A DNA stretch of 64,000 nt, taken from contig NZ_OY787469.1 of NCBI RefSeq assembly GCF_963678835.1, forward strand, positions 2,356,001 through 2,420,000. Direction: 5' to 3'. The notes under the pieces were generated by a model. The model searched no databases and was not told the origin of the DNA. It saw nothing but the letters and a program-made list of their open reading frames with translations. Below, one piece after another: positions 46,936 through 55,227 of the stretch. The stretch is from an uncultured Desulfuromonas sp. Lineage in GTDB: Bacteria > Desulfobacterota > Desulfuromonadia > Desulfuromonadales > Desulfuromonadaceae. Within the stretch, counting starts at the first letter, position 1; each line of letters opens with the position of its first letter. The position numbers were made by a program, and so were the translations under genes.

Positions 46936-46963
46936 AAAAAGGCGCCTGTGTGGCGCCTTTTTT
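46936..46963 (+). terminator. rho-independent terminator after hom
   Basis: AAAAAGGCGCC (46936-46946), loop TGTGT, GGCGCCTTTTTT (46952-46963). Symmetric A and T tracts. Confidence 0.93.
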
Positions 46964-46981
46964 GTCACCTGAATCACGCCT

Positions 46982-47479
46982 ATGAAGAAGATTGCCGTAC
47001 TTTCCGATACGCATTTCAACATGTTACCTGAGGCAACAGCGCTGGTTGAACGTTTGCTGACGAGCTGTTTCTCTGAGGTGGATGCTGTCATTCATGCGGG
47101 GGACCTTGTTCATCCGGAGTTGGGACTGCTATTTAACGGGCTGCCTTTCTATAGTGTCCAGGGCAATATGGACAGCAGTCAACCCGGTGTGCCGTTGCAG
47201 CGTATTTTGACCATTGAGTCGTGGCGCATTGGTGTCGTTCACGGTTGGGGACCGAAAGAGAACCTTGAACAACGCCTGCTGGAACACTTTGCTTCGACCC
47301 AGCTCGATTGTCTGATTTACGGTCACAGCCATCGTCCGGTCTGCCACCGGGTCGGGGAGATCCTGGTGGTCAATCCCGGCAGCGCGGCAGATCGACGCAG
47401 TCAACCCTGGCATTCCGTCGCGCTGCTTTATGTCGGCGAAACCCTTGAAGCCGAGATTATCAATATTGACGCTTTGTAG
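46982..47479 (+). CDS. YfcE-type metallophosphoesterase
   Basis: A 165-residue calcineurin-like phosphodiesterase. Metal motifs: AVLSDTHFN, IHAGDLVHPE, VQGNMDS, VVHGWG and YGHSHRPV. Acts on phosphodiesters of unknown identity. The ATG lies about 20 nt after the hom terminator; its own promoter must overlap that region or readthrough occurs. Confidence 0.9.
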   Translation: MKKIAVLSDTHFNMLPEATALVERLLTSCFSEVDAVIHAGDLVHPELGLLFNGLPFYSVQGNMDSSQPGVPLQRILTIESWRIGVVHGWGPKENLEQRLLEHFASTQLDCLIYGHSHRPVCHRVGEILVVNPGSAADRRSQPWHSVALLYVGETLEAEIINIDAL

Positions 47480-47591
47480 GAAATCGTCTAACGTCAACGG
47501 GAACTGTGCTTCGTCAATTGTTGATGTCGCGTATATTTAGTAAATTGAAGCGATCATTTTAATATTCGATATAGTTTTGGGGGATCGTGCA

Positions 47592-48134
47592 ATGAAATTT
47601 GTTAAGCTTTTTATGGCTCTGGTGGGCCTGGCTCTGGTTTTTATCTTTTGTAAAGACAACGATACAAAAGTTGTCATTAGTTTCCTTGATTACCAATCGC
47701 CTGAGATCTATCTTTTTTTGCTGATCATGACCACGTTTGTCCTTGGTATGATCGCCGCCTCATTTGCTAACACCATTAAAATCATCCAGCTTAAGCGACA
47801 GCTTAAACAGCTGCAGCCTGAGGGTGCTGAGCAAGACAAACACACCAAGCCGGAGAAGAAGAAAGATCGCAAAGCCCGTAAGCAGGAGTTGGAAGAAGAG
47901 ACCAAGTCAACAACTCCTGAACCAAAAAACGTGGTTGAACAAGCCCCTGCTGTGGTTGAAGAGACGCCTGCGGCGCCGGTTGCCGACGAGGTGAGCGATG
48001 CTGTTTACGAGGATCCCGCTGCTGAATCTGCTGCGGAGGAAACGCCGGAAGTGATCGAATTGCCCCAGGGGCCGGTGGACGAGCCGCAGACGGATAAACA
48101 GGCGGAAGATGAATCCCAACCTAAACACTCTTAA
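47592..48134 (+). CDS. LapA-domain membrane protein with acidic/charged tail
   Basis: A 180-residue protein. Residues 1-75 form a LapA/DUF1049 unit: two membrane helices (FMALVGLALVFIFC and LFLLIMTTFVLGMIAASFA) and a basic segment after the second (KIIQLKRQLKQLQ). Residues 85-180 are a low-complexity tail, first Lys-rich, then Glu/Pro/Ala-rich, without known domain. E. coli LapA is a partner of LapB in LPS control; no LapB is nearby. ATG 47592 is chosen over an upstream GTG by family length. Confidence 0.75.
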   Translation: MKFVKLFMALVGLALVFIFCKDNDTKVVISFLDYQSPEIYLFLLIMTTFVLGMIAASFANTIKIIQLKRQLKQLQPEGAEQDKHTKPEKKKDRKARKQELEEETKSTTPEPKNVVEQAPAVVEETPAAPVADEVSDAVYEDPAAESAAEETPEVIELPQGPVDEPQTDKQAEDESQPKHS

Positions 48135-48158
48135 CCGTTAAATAACAAGGACCTCGAC

Positions 48159-48773
48159 ATGCTGGAAATTTTCCAAAAAGGTGGTCCTCTGATGTATCCG
48201 ATCCTGTTCTGTTCTGTCTTGGCTTTGGCCATTTTTCTGGAACGGATCTGGGTGTACAGAGGGTTGATCAAACAATCCACACGCTTAAGAGACGAGGTCG
48301 AACTTCTGGTGCGCAATGAACACATTGCCGATGCTCTGGCAATCTGTCGCGAACGGCGGACAATTCTGGCGCCTATCTATGTTGTCGCCCTGAATGCCGC
48401 TGGTCGCAGCCGGGACCAGATCAAAACGCTGGTGGAAGAGGTCGGAGAACGCTACAGCGTGACCCTCGACCGCTATCTTGGTTTACTCGGCACCATTGCC
48501 ACGATTACACCATTACTCGGATTGCTCGGCACTGTTCTCGGGATGATCCGCGCCTTTACTCAGTTGGCTGCCCAGGGTGTTGGTACGCCAGCGACGCTTG
48601 GTGGGGGCATCTCCGAAGCTCTGATCACCACGGCGACAGGTCTGTCCGTTGCCATCCCGACCATTCTCTTGCACAAATATCTGACCAGCCGGTCTGATAA
48701 TATTGCCCACAAACTTGAAATTCATGCCCTGGATCTGGTGGATCTTCTGGCTCATGATTCCAAGCGTTTATAA
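48159..48773 (+). CDS. exbB: MotA/TolQ/ExbB proton channel family protein
   Basis: A 204-residue inner-membrane protein of the ExbB/TolQ family: N-terminal helix near MYPILFCSVLALAIFLERIW, then LLGTIATITPLLGLLGTVLG and ATLGGGISEALITTATGLSV. It forms the proton channel with the ExbD-like protein next to it. TonB/TolA partners are not adjacent, so the energised receptor is unknown. Confidence 0.9.
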   Translation: MLEIFQKGGPLMYPILFCSVLALAIFLERIWVYRGLIKQSTRLRDEVELLVRNEHIADALAICRERRTILAPIYVVALNAAGRSRDQIKTLVEEVGERYSVTLDRYLGLLGTIATITPLLGLLGTVLGMIRAFTQLAAQGVGTPATLGGGISEALITTATGLSVAIPTILLHKYLTSRSDNIAHKLEIHALDLVDLLAHDSKRL

Positions 48774-48803
48774 GCCTTAAATCCCATCGGACAAAGACAC
48801 GTC

Positions 48804-49217
48804 ATGGCGTTTAAACGAAAAGAGCGAGACGAAGTTCGTGTTGAATTGACCTCCATGGTTGATGTGGTTTTTTTGCTGCTGATTTTCTTCATGATTTCAA
48901 CTACTTTTGTCGATTCTACCGGAATTGATATCAATTTACCTCAAGCCGGTAGCCAGAAGATCGATAAGCAGCCGGAAGAAGTTAACGTCTATCTGGAAAA
49001 GTCGGGGTTGATTCATCTCGAAGATCGATTAGTCTCTATGGAGGATCTCAGATCTCATCTGGCTGGTTACGGTGAACGTGCGGCAAAAACCACATTTATC
49101 CTTCTGGCCGATAAACAGGCTCAGCACGGTAAAGTGGTGCAACTGATGGATGCTGCTCAGAGCGCCGGTTTTGCCAAGCTGGCGATTGCCACGGAACCTG
49201 AGACGAAAAAACGTTGA
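48804..49217 (+). CDS. exbD: biopolymer transport protein ExbD/TolR family
   Basis: A 137-residue protein with one N-terminal membrane helix (VELTSMVDVVFLLLIFFMIS) carrying the conserved Asp used in proton movement, and a periplasmic domain (VNVYLEKSGLIHLEDRLVSM). Pairs with the preceding ExbB-like gene, 30 nt away. Confidence 0.9.
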   Translation: MAFKRKERDEVRVELTSMVDVVFLLLIFFMISTTFVDSTGIDINLPQAGSQKIDKQPEEVNVYLEKSGLIHLEDRLVSMEDLRSHLAGYGERAAKTTFILLADKQAQHGKVVQLMDAAQSAGFAKLAIATEPETKKR

Positions 49218-49263
49218 TTGGCAGGGGAGACCCTGTTTCTTTGTGATTTTCACAGGAGGGTGA

Positions 49264-50352
49264 ATGAAAACCATTGCAGTGTTGACTGGAGGGGGCGATT
49301 GCCCGGGGTTGAATGCCGTTATTCGCGGTGTTGTTCGCAGTGCTGTTGGGACTCACGGTTGGCGGGTCATCGGTATTGAAGATGGCTTTGATGGGCTATT
49401 GTCGGGAATCAAGACGCGTGAGCTGGATCTCAAGGCGGTCCGAGGTATTTTGCAACTGGGGGGCACCATTCTTGGCACCAGCAACCATGGCAATCCCTTA
49501 CATTATCCGGTGATGGAAGACGGTGAAATCCACTGGATGGATGTTTCATCTCAGGTGGTGGAGCATTTTAACAGTATCGGTGCGGATGCTCTGATTGCTG
49601 TTGGCGGCGATGGCACGCTGAAAATTGCTCAACGGCTGTACGAGCTGGGGATGAACGTGGTCGGCATTCCCAAAACCATTGATAATGACCTTAAGGCCAC
49701 GGATGTGACCTTTGGCTATAATACCGCTGTCGGAGTTGTCACTGAAGCTCTTGATCGTCTTCATACCACAGCTGAAAGCCATCACCGGGTTATGGTCGTC
49801 GAAGTGATGGGTCGTGATGCCGGCTGGATTGCTCTGGAATCCGGTATTTCTGGTGGTGCCGATGTCATTCTTCTTCCTGAAATTCCTTTTTCCATTGAAA
49901 AAGTCTGTGCTGCGATCCGACGACGCCGTGAACGGGGTGGACGTTTTTCCATCGTTGTCGTTGCTGAAGGCGCCAGTGCCCTTGACGGTGAGCAGGTGGT
50001 TCAAGAATCCGCGAACAACCGTCGTGGTGGGGTGGATCGTCTTGGTGGCATCGGTGAACAGGTGGCTGGACAGATTACCCAGTGTCTTGATATGGAAGTG
50101 CGGACCGTCGTTCTAGGCCATCTCCAACGTGGTGGAACGCCATCGCCGTTTGATCGCATTCTCGGCACCCGTTTTGGTGTGAAAGCGGTTGATCTGATTG
50201 CAGATGGAGATTTTGGGAAAATGGTTGCGCTGCGTGGCCGTTCCGTCGTATCGACCACCCTGGCTGAAGCTGTTGGCTCGCTGAATCTGGTGCCGGCGAA
50301 CGGTGAAATGGTTCAGGCCGCAGAGAAACTGGGGATCATGCTGGGTCGTTAG
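49264..50352 (+). CDS. pfkA: 6-phosphofructokinase, phosphoryl donor uncertain
   Basis: A 362-residue phosphofructokinase, longer than E. coli PfkA (320). LTGGGDCPGLNAVIRGVVRS at the N-terminus; AVGGDGTLKIAQ and GIPKTIDNDLKATDVTFGYN. At the two donor-selecting positions it has Gly in GGDGT (ATP-like; PPi enzymes usually have Asp there) and Lys in PKTIDND (PPi-like; E. coli has Gly). The mixed signature is known from ATP- and PPi-dependent long-form enzymes alike, so the donor cannot be assigned. Its 3' end overlaps the convergent CDF gene by 17 nt. Confidence 0.93.
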   Translation: MKTIAVLTGGGDCPGLNAVIRGVVRSAVGTHGWRVIGIEDGFDGLLSGIKTRELDLKAVRGILQLGGTILGTSNHGNPLHYPVMEDGEIHWMDVSSQVVEHFNSIGADALIAVGGDGTLKIAQRLYELGMNVVGIPKTIDNDLKATDVTFGYNTAVGVVTEALDRLHTTAESHHRVMVVEVMGRDAGWIALESGISGGADVILLPEIPFSIEKVCAAIRRRRERGGRFSIVVVAEGASALDGEQVVQESANNRRGGVDRLGGIGEQVAGQITQCLDMEVRTVVLGHLQRGGTPSPFDRILGTRFGVKAVDLIADGDFGKMVALRGRSVVSTTLAEAVGSLNLVPANGEMVQAAEKLGIMLGR

Positions 50353-51295
50353 GCGAGGACTCCACCGGCTGTGTTGCCCGGTGTTGCTTGGCCTCACACG
50401 GTCTGTTGCAAGCGGTGCAGTTGCGACACTGCTCGCATTCCGTCGGCTCAAGGTGAATCGTAATATCGGCGTTGGGAATCTGTTGATGGATATCTTTCTC
50501 AACACTATCGGCAATGGCATGCGCCTCCTGAATGGTTTTGAAGCGACAGAAGGTCAGATGGAAATCAATTAATCTCGTGGTCCCGCTACGGCGGGACCGC
50601 AGGTGATGGTAGCCGGTCACATCACTGCGGTGCTGTTCGATGCACTGTGAAATTTTTTCCAATTGTTCCGCTGGTAACCCGGCATCGAGAAACTCATCCA
50701 GGCACGGCCGAAACAATCCGTACGCGGCTTTTAGCACATAGACTCCAACGCCCACCGACAGGGCCGGATCCAGCCACTGCCAGCCCAGTGTGCTGACGGC
50801 TATCAATCCCACCAGCAAGACCAGGTTGCTATAGACATCGGTTGCATAATGGAGTGAATCCGCCTGCAATGCCGAAGATTCAGTCTGCTTGCCCACCCGT
50901 TTCAAATAGCGGCTCAAAATCCATGAGACCAGAACACTCAGTGCCAGAACGCCAATGCCGTAGTCGACATGGCTCAAGGTCACTCCCCGGGTGAGACGGT
51001 GGATAGATTCGTAGAGGATGTATCCACCGGAGACGCCGACCAGGACGCTTTGCAGAAATGTGGCGGCTGTTTCGTATTTGCCATGGCCATAGGGGTGGGT
51101 ATCGTCGGCCGGTTTATGGGCCTGCTTCAGGGCAAAGAAGTTGCCCAGTGACATGAGAATGTCCAAAAGGGAATCTGCGGCAGAGGACAATAAGGCCATA
51201 GAACCGGTGAGGATGCCGGTGGCCAGCTTGATGATGGCCAGACACGTGGCGGTGATAATTGCCAGACGGGCTGCGCGGAGGCGTTTCTGTTCCAT
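50336..51295 (-). CDS. cation diffusion facilitator (CDF) metal exporter
   Basis: About 319 residues with six membrane segments. Metal-site motifs SSAADSLLDILMSL in helix II and SLHYATDVYSN in helix V; HPYGHGKYET is a typical CDF loop. The cytoplasmic C-terminal domain ends in a Cys-rich tail, ECEQCRNCTACNRPCEAKQH, unusual in length and probably metal-binding. Likely exports Zn, Fe, Co or Cd. ATG 51295 is preferred because upstream in-frame sequence overlaps the next gene's 3' end. Confidence 0.88.
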   Translation of the reverse strand: MEQKRLRAARLAIITATCLAIIKLATGILTGSMALLSSAADSLLDILMSLGNFFALKQAHKPADDTHPYGHGKYETAATFLQSVLVGVSGGYILYESIHRLTRGVTLSHVDYGIGVLALSVLVSWILSRYLKRVGKQTESSALQADSLHYATDVYSNLVLLVGLIAVSTLGWQWLDPALSVGVGVYVLKAAYGLFRPCLDEFLDAGLPAEQLEKISQCIEQHRSDVTGYHHLRSRRSGTTRLIDFHLTFCRFKTIQEAHAIADSVEKDIHQQIPNADITIHLEPTECEQCRNCTACNRPCEAKQHRATQPVESSPNDPA

Positions 51296-51300
51296 GGCCG

Positions 51301-51795
51301 TTATGCGGTGCTTGCGCACTCGGGCAGAGGACAGTCCTGACACCATTGCGGATAGTCGTTGTCGTCGTTAATCTCCCAGAACGATTCAATGCGACGCCGG
51401 TAAAAATCGATATCCGTCGCATAGGTTTTGATCTTTTCAAGCGTGCTGGTGTCGATTTTATCCTGTTGCTGCAGGTAGGTATAAAAAATGGTCACCCCTT
51501 GAAGAACCTGGGTTAGTTCCTTGAGGTTGGGTTCCAGTGTTTTAATAATATACCAATGTCCGGCAAATTGGCGGATGCGTACTGGGGAAATGTCGAAAAG
51601 GTTTTCGCGACAGGTGCCGATAATAAATTCGCGCAAAAAATAATCCGCGCCATGGGCCAACTGTCCAGCCTCCAGAGGCTCGATCCCTTCATTGAGCAGG
51701 TTGGTGTGAAATTGTTTAAGCAGCGCGACGCAGCGATGATCGATGGCAATTTCGCTTTCAAGGGAATCAATGTTAAAACTGTTGGTGTCGATCAT
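51301..51795 (-). CDS. hypothetical protein with C-terminal Cys cluster
   Basis: A 164-residue, mostly helical soluble protein that I do not recognise. IDHRCVALLKQFHTNLLNEG and ADYFLREFIIGTCRENLFDI near the N-terminus; the end has WCQDCPLPECAS, a possible metal site. It lies 5 nt upstream of the CDF gene on the same strand, so it may act in metal homeostasis; this is only by position. Confidence 0.6.
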   Translation of the reverse strand: MIDTNSFNIDSLESEIAIDHRCVALLKQFHTNLLNEGIEPLEAGQLAHGADYFLREFIIGTCRENLFDISPVRIRQFAGHWYIIKTLEPNLKELTQVLQGVTIFYTYLQQQDKIDTSTLEKIKTYATDIDFYRRRIESFWEINDDNDYPQWCQDCPLPECASTA

Positions 51796-51956
51796 GAGCC
51801 GATTTCTCCTGAAAAAATTTTGGGGATTGTAACATAAACCCGTGAGTTTGCGGGGATGGAATTGGACCCTGGATTGAAAAAAGGTTACATTTGTTTTGAG
51901 ATTGTATAGTATTCAACCCCACTGATTCGAAGCGTATTTTCAAAAAAGGAGTGCCC

Positions 51957-52133
51957 GTGGACGTACCGTGCCCTCAGTGTAAAAAAATGACCCCTTGGGA
52001 AGACAATCCATGGCGACCGTTCTGTTCCGAACGGTGCCGTCTGGTGGACCTGGGCTGTTGGGTGGACGAAGATTACCGCATTGCCGGTGATCCGGCACCT
52101 GTGACCGATGATGAATCGGACTATAACGTATAA
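51957..52133 (+). CDS. yacG: DNA gyrase inhibitor YacG
   Basis: A 58-residue zinc-ribbon protein: [20 protein letters not shown] and [20 protein letters not shown], the YacG pattern (CxxC...CxxxC). It binds GyrB in E. coli. GTG 51957 with AAGGAG (51946-51951) at 5 nt decides the start against GTG 51951. A single gene before queD. Confidence 0.93.
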   Translation: MDVPCPQCKKMTPWEDNPWRPFCSERCRLVDLGCWVDEDYRIAGDPAPVTDDESDYNV

Positions 52134-52167
52134 CGATTCTATTTCAGATAGATTGCTGGAGAATTCT

Positions 52168-52539
52168 ATGTATCGTCTTAAAATTTGTACCCACTTTGCC
52201 GCTGCGCACAACCTGATTAATTACGATGGCGATTGTGAAAACCTTCATGGACATAACTGGAAAGTTGAAGTGACGGTGCGTGCCAAAGAACTGGATGAGT
52301 CCGGCCTCGGCATCGACTTCAAGATCCTCAAGGCCCGCACTAAAGAGCTGCTCGCCACATTGGACCACAAATATCTCAACGATTTGCCGCCGTTCAAGGA
52401 GGCGAGTCCCTCTTCGGAGAACATTGGCCGTTATCTGTTTGACGTTCTCGAAGGGACGCTGAATACAGACAATGTTGAAGTGGAATGTGTGAATGTCTGG
52501 GAATCGGATAACGCTTGTGCCAGTTACAGCCGTGACTGA
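52168..52539 (+). CDS. queD: 6-carboxy-5,6,7,8-tetrahydropterin synthase QueD
   Basis: A 123-residue PTPS-family enzyme of queuosine synthesis. Zinc histidines in CTHFAAAHNL and ENLHGHNWKVEVTV; catalytic residues in LDHKYLNDLPPF; SSENIGRYLF. ATG 52168 after GGAGAA. Its 3' end overlaps queE by 47 nt. Confidence 0.95.
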   Translation: MYRLKICTHFAAAHNLINYDGDCENLHGHNWKVEVTVRAKELDESGLGIDFKILKARTKELLATLDHKYLNDLPPFKEASPSSENIGRYLFDVLEGTLNTDNVEVECVNVWESDNACASYSRD

Positions 52540-53272
52540 TTTGCCCGTTGTTGAGGTGTTTTCGTCTATTCAGGGCGAAGGCCCTCTGGTTGGTTGCCGC
52601 CAGGTATTTCTGCGCCTGGCAGGGTGTAATCTGGATTGTGCGTATTGCGATACCGAGTTTCAACCGACCGACCAGGCCCGTATTGAGACCCACCCAGGCA
52701 GCGAACAGTTTTTTTTCTGGGAAAACCCCTTGGAAAGAGAACGTGTGCTTGCTCATCTGCATCAGTGGAAACGACAACAGCCGCATCTACATCACTCGCT
52801 GTCACTGACCGGCGGAGAACCGCTGCTTCATGCTGAGGCGCTTCAGGTGTGGTTGCCGCAACTCAGCGCGTTATTTCCGATCCAGCTTGAGACCAACGGC
52901 ACGCTGCCACAGGCACTGCAATCGGTGATTGATCTGGTTGATTGGGTGGTCATGGATATCAAGCTGGAATCGCAGACGCGTGAGGCAACCCCTTGGGCGC
53001 AACATGGTGAGTTCCTCCGCGTCGCCCGGAAACGTTCCTGCAGTGTCAAGTTGGTGGTGGGCCAGGGTACACCTGAAGAGGAATTGGTTCAGGCGGCGCA
53101 GTTGGTTCGAGACAATGCTCCGGACGCTGAGATGTTCCTCCAGCCACGGACCGTCGAGGGACGGTGTTCGCTCAATGGTCGTATTCTATTGCAGTGGCAG
53201 GCGCTGATGGCAGAACAGGGCGTGAAGGTGCGCGTTGTGCCGCAGACGCACTGTTTCTTAGCTGTTCTTTAA
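52493..53272 (+). CDS. queE: 7-carboxy-7-deazaguanine synthase QueE
   Basis: A radical SAM enzyme of up to 259 residues that converts the QueD product to CDG. EVFSSIQGEGPLVGCRQVFL and the CX3CX2C motif GCNLDCAYCDTEFQ near residue 44; LTGGEPLLH. The start is uncertain: ATG 52493 (used here) or GTG 52517/52532. queC and queF are not in the window. Confidence 0.94.
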   Translation: MSGNRITLVPVTAVTDLPVVEVFSSIQGEGPLVGCRQVFLRLAGCNLDCAYCDTEFQPTDQARIETHPGSEQFFFWENPLERERVLAHLHQWKRQQPHLHHSLSLTGGEPLLHAEALQVWLPQLSALFPIQLETNGTLPQALQSVIDLVDWVVMDIKLESQTREATPWAQHGEFLRVARKRSCSVKLVVGQGTPEEELVQAAQLVRDNAPDAEMFLQPRTVEGRCSLNGRILLQWQALMAEQGVKVRVVPQTHCFLAVL

Positions 53273-53635
53273 GTTGTGCTGGTTTTTGTCTACTTTTGCA
53301 CGGCCAGGCAAGAGTCCGTTGGCTTCTGAGATGAAACCCGGCGGTTTTGGCTTTGATTCTTTCTTCTCTGGAGTCCACGGAACGGAAACGAATCGCTTTG
53401 GCGAATCTTATCCATTCTGGTAATTGGTCCCACGTGACACAGGCTGTCGTGGCCCTATGACGATTCACTTTTTACGTCGACAAACGTCGCGCAAACCCGA
53501 CCCCGTCATTGTATCTTATGAGGTCCTTCATTCCAGTCGCTTACACCGTGATGTCGGCAAAAACGCGCTAACACTCTTTCCCTTCAGCGCGGCTGAACAG
53601 GAGGGCGTTGCTCAATAACAACGGTGTAAATTTTG
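53273..53635. other. 363-bp spacer between queE and coaD (convergent)
   Basis: No supported gene. Frames on both strands (such as 53424-53618 plus, 53172-53468 minus) lack good ribosome sites. The minus-strand frame translates to Arg/Lys/Gln-rich sequence with the look of intergenic repeat DNA, but no second copy was found in the window. Confidence 0.35.
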
Positions 53636-54127
53636 TCAGGACTCTGCTACAGGAAACTTCTCCGCCAGCTTCTTCAGGACAATTTCCGGAACAAACTCAC
53701 TGATCGGACCATTTAAGGATGCCATCTCCTTAACGATCGATGAGCTCAGGTAGCCGTAGCGTACCGAGGTCATCATGAACATGGTCTCCACTTCCTTCTG
53801 TACCGTATGGTTCATTTGGGCCAGTTGAAATTCGTATTCGAAGTCGGAAACAGCACGCAGTCCGCGCAAAATGACGCGTGCTTTTTTGCGCATGACATAA
53901 TCAATCAGCAAACCGTCAATGGTGTCGACAACGATTCGTGGGTTATCACCGACGATATCGCGGATCATCTCGACCCGTTCTTCAACAGTGAACAGCCCTT
54001 TTTTGGATGAATTTTTGGCGACAGCAACAATAATCGTGTCAAAAGCATGCAAGCCGCGCTGAATGATGTCCAGATGGCCGTTGGTAATTGGATCAAACGA
54101 ACCCGGGTAGACTGCGGTACGGTTCAT
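53636..54127 (-). CDS. coaD: phosphopantetheine adenylyltransferase
   Basis: A 163-residue CoaD of coenzyme A synthesis. Nucleotidyl-transfer motif AVYPGSFDPITNGHLDII (TxGH); RGLRAVSDFEYEFQLAQMN; SYGLSSS-type C-terminal segment YGYLSSSIVKEMASLNG. Overlaps rsmD by 4 nt (ATGA). Confidence 0.97.
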   Translation of the reverse strand: MNRTAVYPGSFDPITNGHLDIIQRGLHAFDTIIVAVAKNSSKKGLFTVEERVEMIRDIVGDNPRIVVDTIDGLLIDYVMRKKARVILRGLRAVSDFEYEFQLAQMNHTVQKEVETMFMMTSVRYGYLSSSIVKEMASLNGPISEFVPEIVLKKLAEKFPVAES

Positions 54128-54693
54128 GGCGTCTCCTTGGTCGGGGTGTGGGCAAAAAGGTGCAGAGTGGTGGAACCATAGCTTTTCAGGTCAATGCGCT
54201 GATAACGCCCAAGAATCTGCGGTACTTCGGTTGTTTTGTCTTCTTCCGCACAGATCAGACCGTCCGGTTTTAAAAGGTCCCGTTGACTGAGCAGGCTGAG
54301 GGTTGTATCGATAAGCCCTTTGCGGTAGGGCGGGTCAAGAAAAATCAGGTCAAATCTTCCCCGGATTTTTCCCAGAGCATGTTCAACCGGCAGCGCAATA
54401 AGTTGGCAGTGTTGTGCCATTGCACATTTGACACTGTTGGTTTGGATCAGTTTTTGTGCCTGACGGCCGGAATCAACAAAACAGGCACGTGTTGCTCCGC
54501 GGCTCAACGCTTCCAATCCAAGAGCGCCGGTACCGGCAAACAGATCGAGGATCTCCAAACCTTCAAACGACCCAAAACGGCTGGCCAGGCTGCTGAACAG
54601 CGCTTCGCGAACGCGATCACTGGTTGGCCGGATTTCCATCCCTTGAACACTGGCCAGTTGTTTGCCGCGGGCCCGGCCGCTGATGATGCGCAC
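54124..54693 (-). CDS. rsmD: 16S rRNA (guanine(966)-N2)-methyltransferase RsmD
   Basis: A 189-residue methyltransferase. RIISGRARGKQLASVQGMEI, RPTSDRVREALFSSL, motif I LDLFAGTGALGLEALSRGA and the catalytic LIFLDPPYRKG. rsmD-coaD is a common pair. Confidence 0.95.
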   Translation of the reverse strand: MRIISGRARGKQLASVQGMEIRPTSDRVREALFSSLASRFGSFEGLEILDLFAGTGALGLEALSRGATRACFVDSGRQAQKLIQTNSVKCAMAQHCQLIALPVEHALGKIRGRFDLIFLDPPYRKGLIDTTLSLLSQRDLLKPDGLICAEEDKTTEVPQILGRYQRIDLKSYGSTTLHLFAHTPTKETP

Positions 54694-54708
54694 TCTTGTC
54701 GTCTCCTG

Positions 54709-55014
54709 TTATTTTTTCGGCAGCTCAATCTTGTTTTCCGGTGTTGCCCGGAACAACAAAATGGTGCGACCGAGAATCTGGACGACGGCGCTGCCTGTGT
54801 TTGTGCGGAGATGCTCGGCGACGTCTTTGCGATCCACCAAGCAGCTTTCAAGCAGCTTGATTTTGATCAGTTCATGTTGGTCGAGGACCTCTTCAACACT
54901 ATCAAGGACGCCCTGGCTTACGGCGTCCTTGCCGATCAGAACCACCGGATTAAGGTGGTGGCCAAGGCCACGGAGAAAGCGATTCTGTTTTCCACTCAGG
55001 GGTACTGCGGGCAT
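54709..55014 (-). CDS. yhbY: ribosome assembly RNA-binding protein YhbY
   Basis: A 101-residue CRS1-YhbY (CRM) domain protein: LSGKQNRFLRGLGHHLNPVV, LIGKDAVSQGVLDSVEEVLD, and VQILGRTILLFRATPENKIE. Binds the pre-50S particle. First gene of the yhbY-rsmD-coaD run. Confidence 0.93.
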   Translation of the reverse strand: MPAVPLSGKQNRFLRGLGHHLNPVVLIGKDAVSQGVLDSVEEVLDQHELIKIKLLESCLVDRKDVAEHLRTNTGSAVVQILGRTILLFRATPENKIELPKK

Positions 55015-55227
55015 AGTTCTGTGTCCATTTCAGAGAACGGAGTTGATAGAATTTTTTTTTCGATTATTTTAACAGCCTGTTATACCTGTTGCATCGTCAA
55101 ATAGCAATTCCCCAATTTTATTGACGATCTAACGACCCCACGGTACAACTGAATACAACTCATGACGTTGGATCAGAATTCTGATCTGGCTCTTTATCCT
55201 CTGGAGAATCGTCGTATTCGGAGAACG

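Noticed and set aside
54283-55104. 273-codon plus-strand frame opposite rsmD and yhbY
   Set aside because: Antisense to two well-supported genes; no motif.
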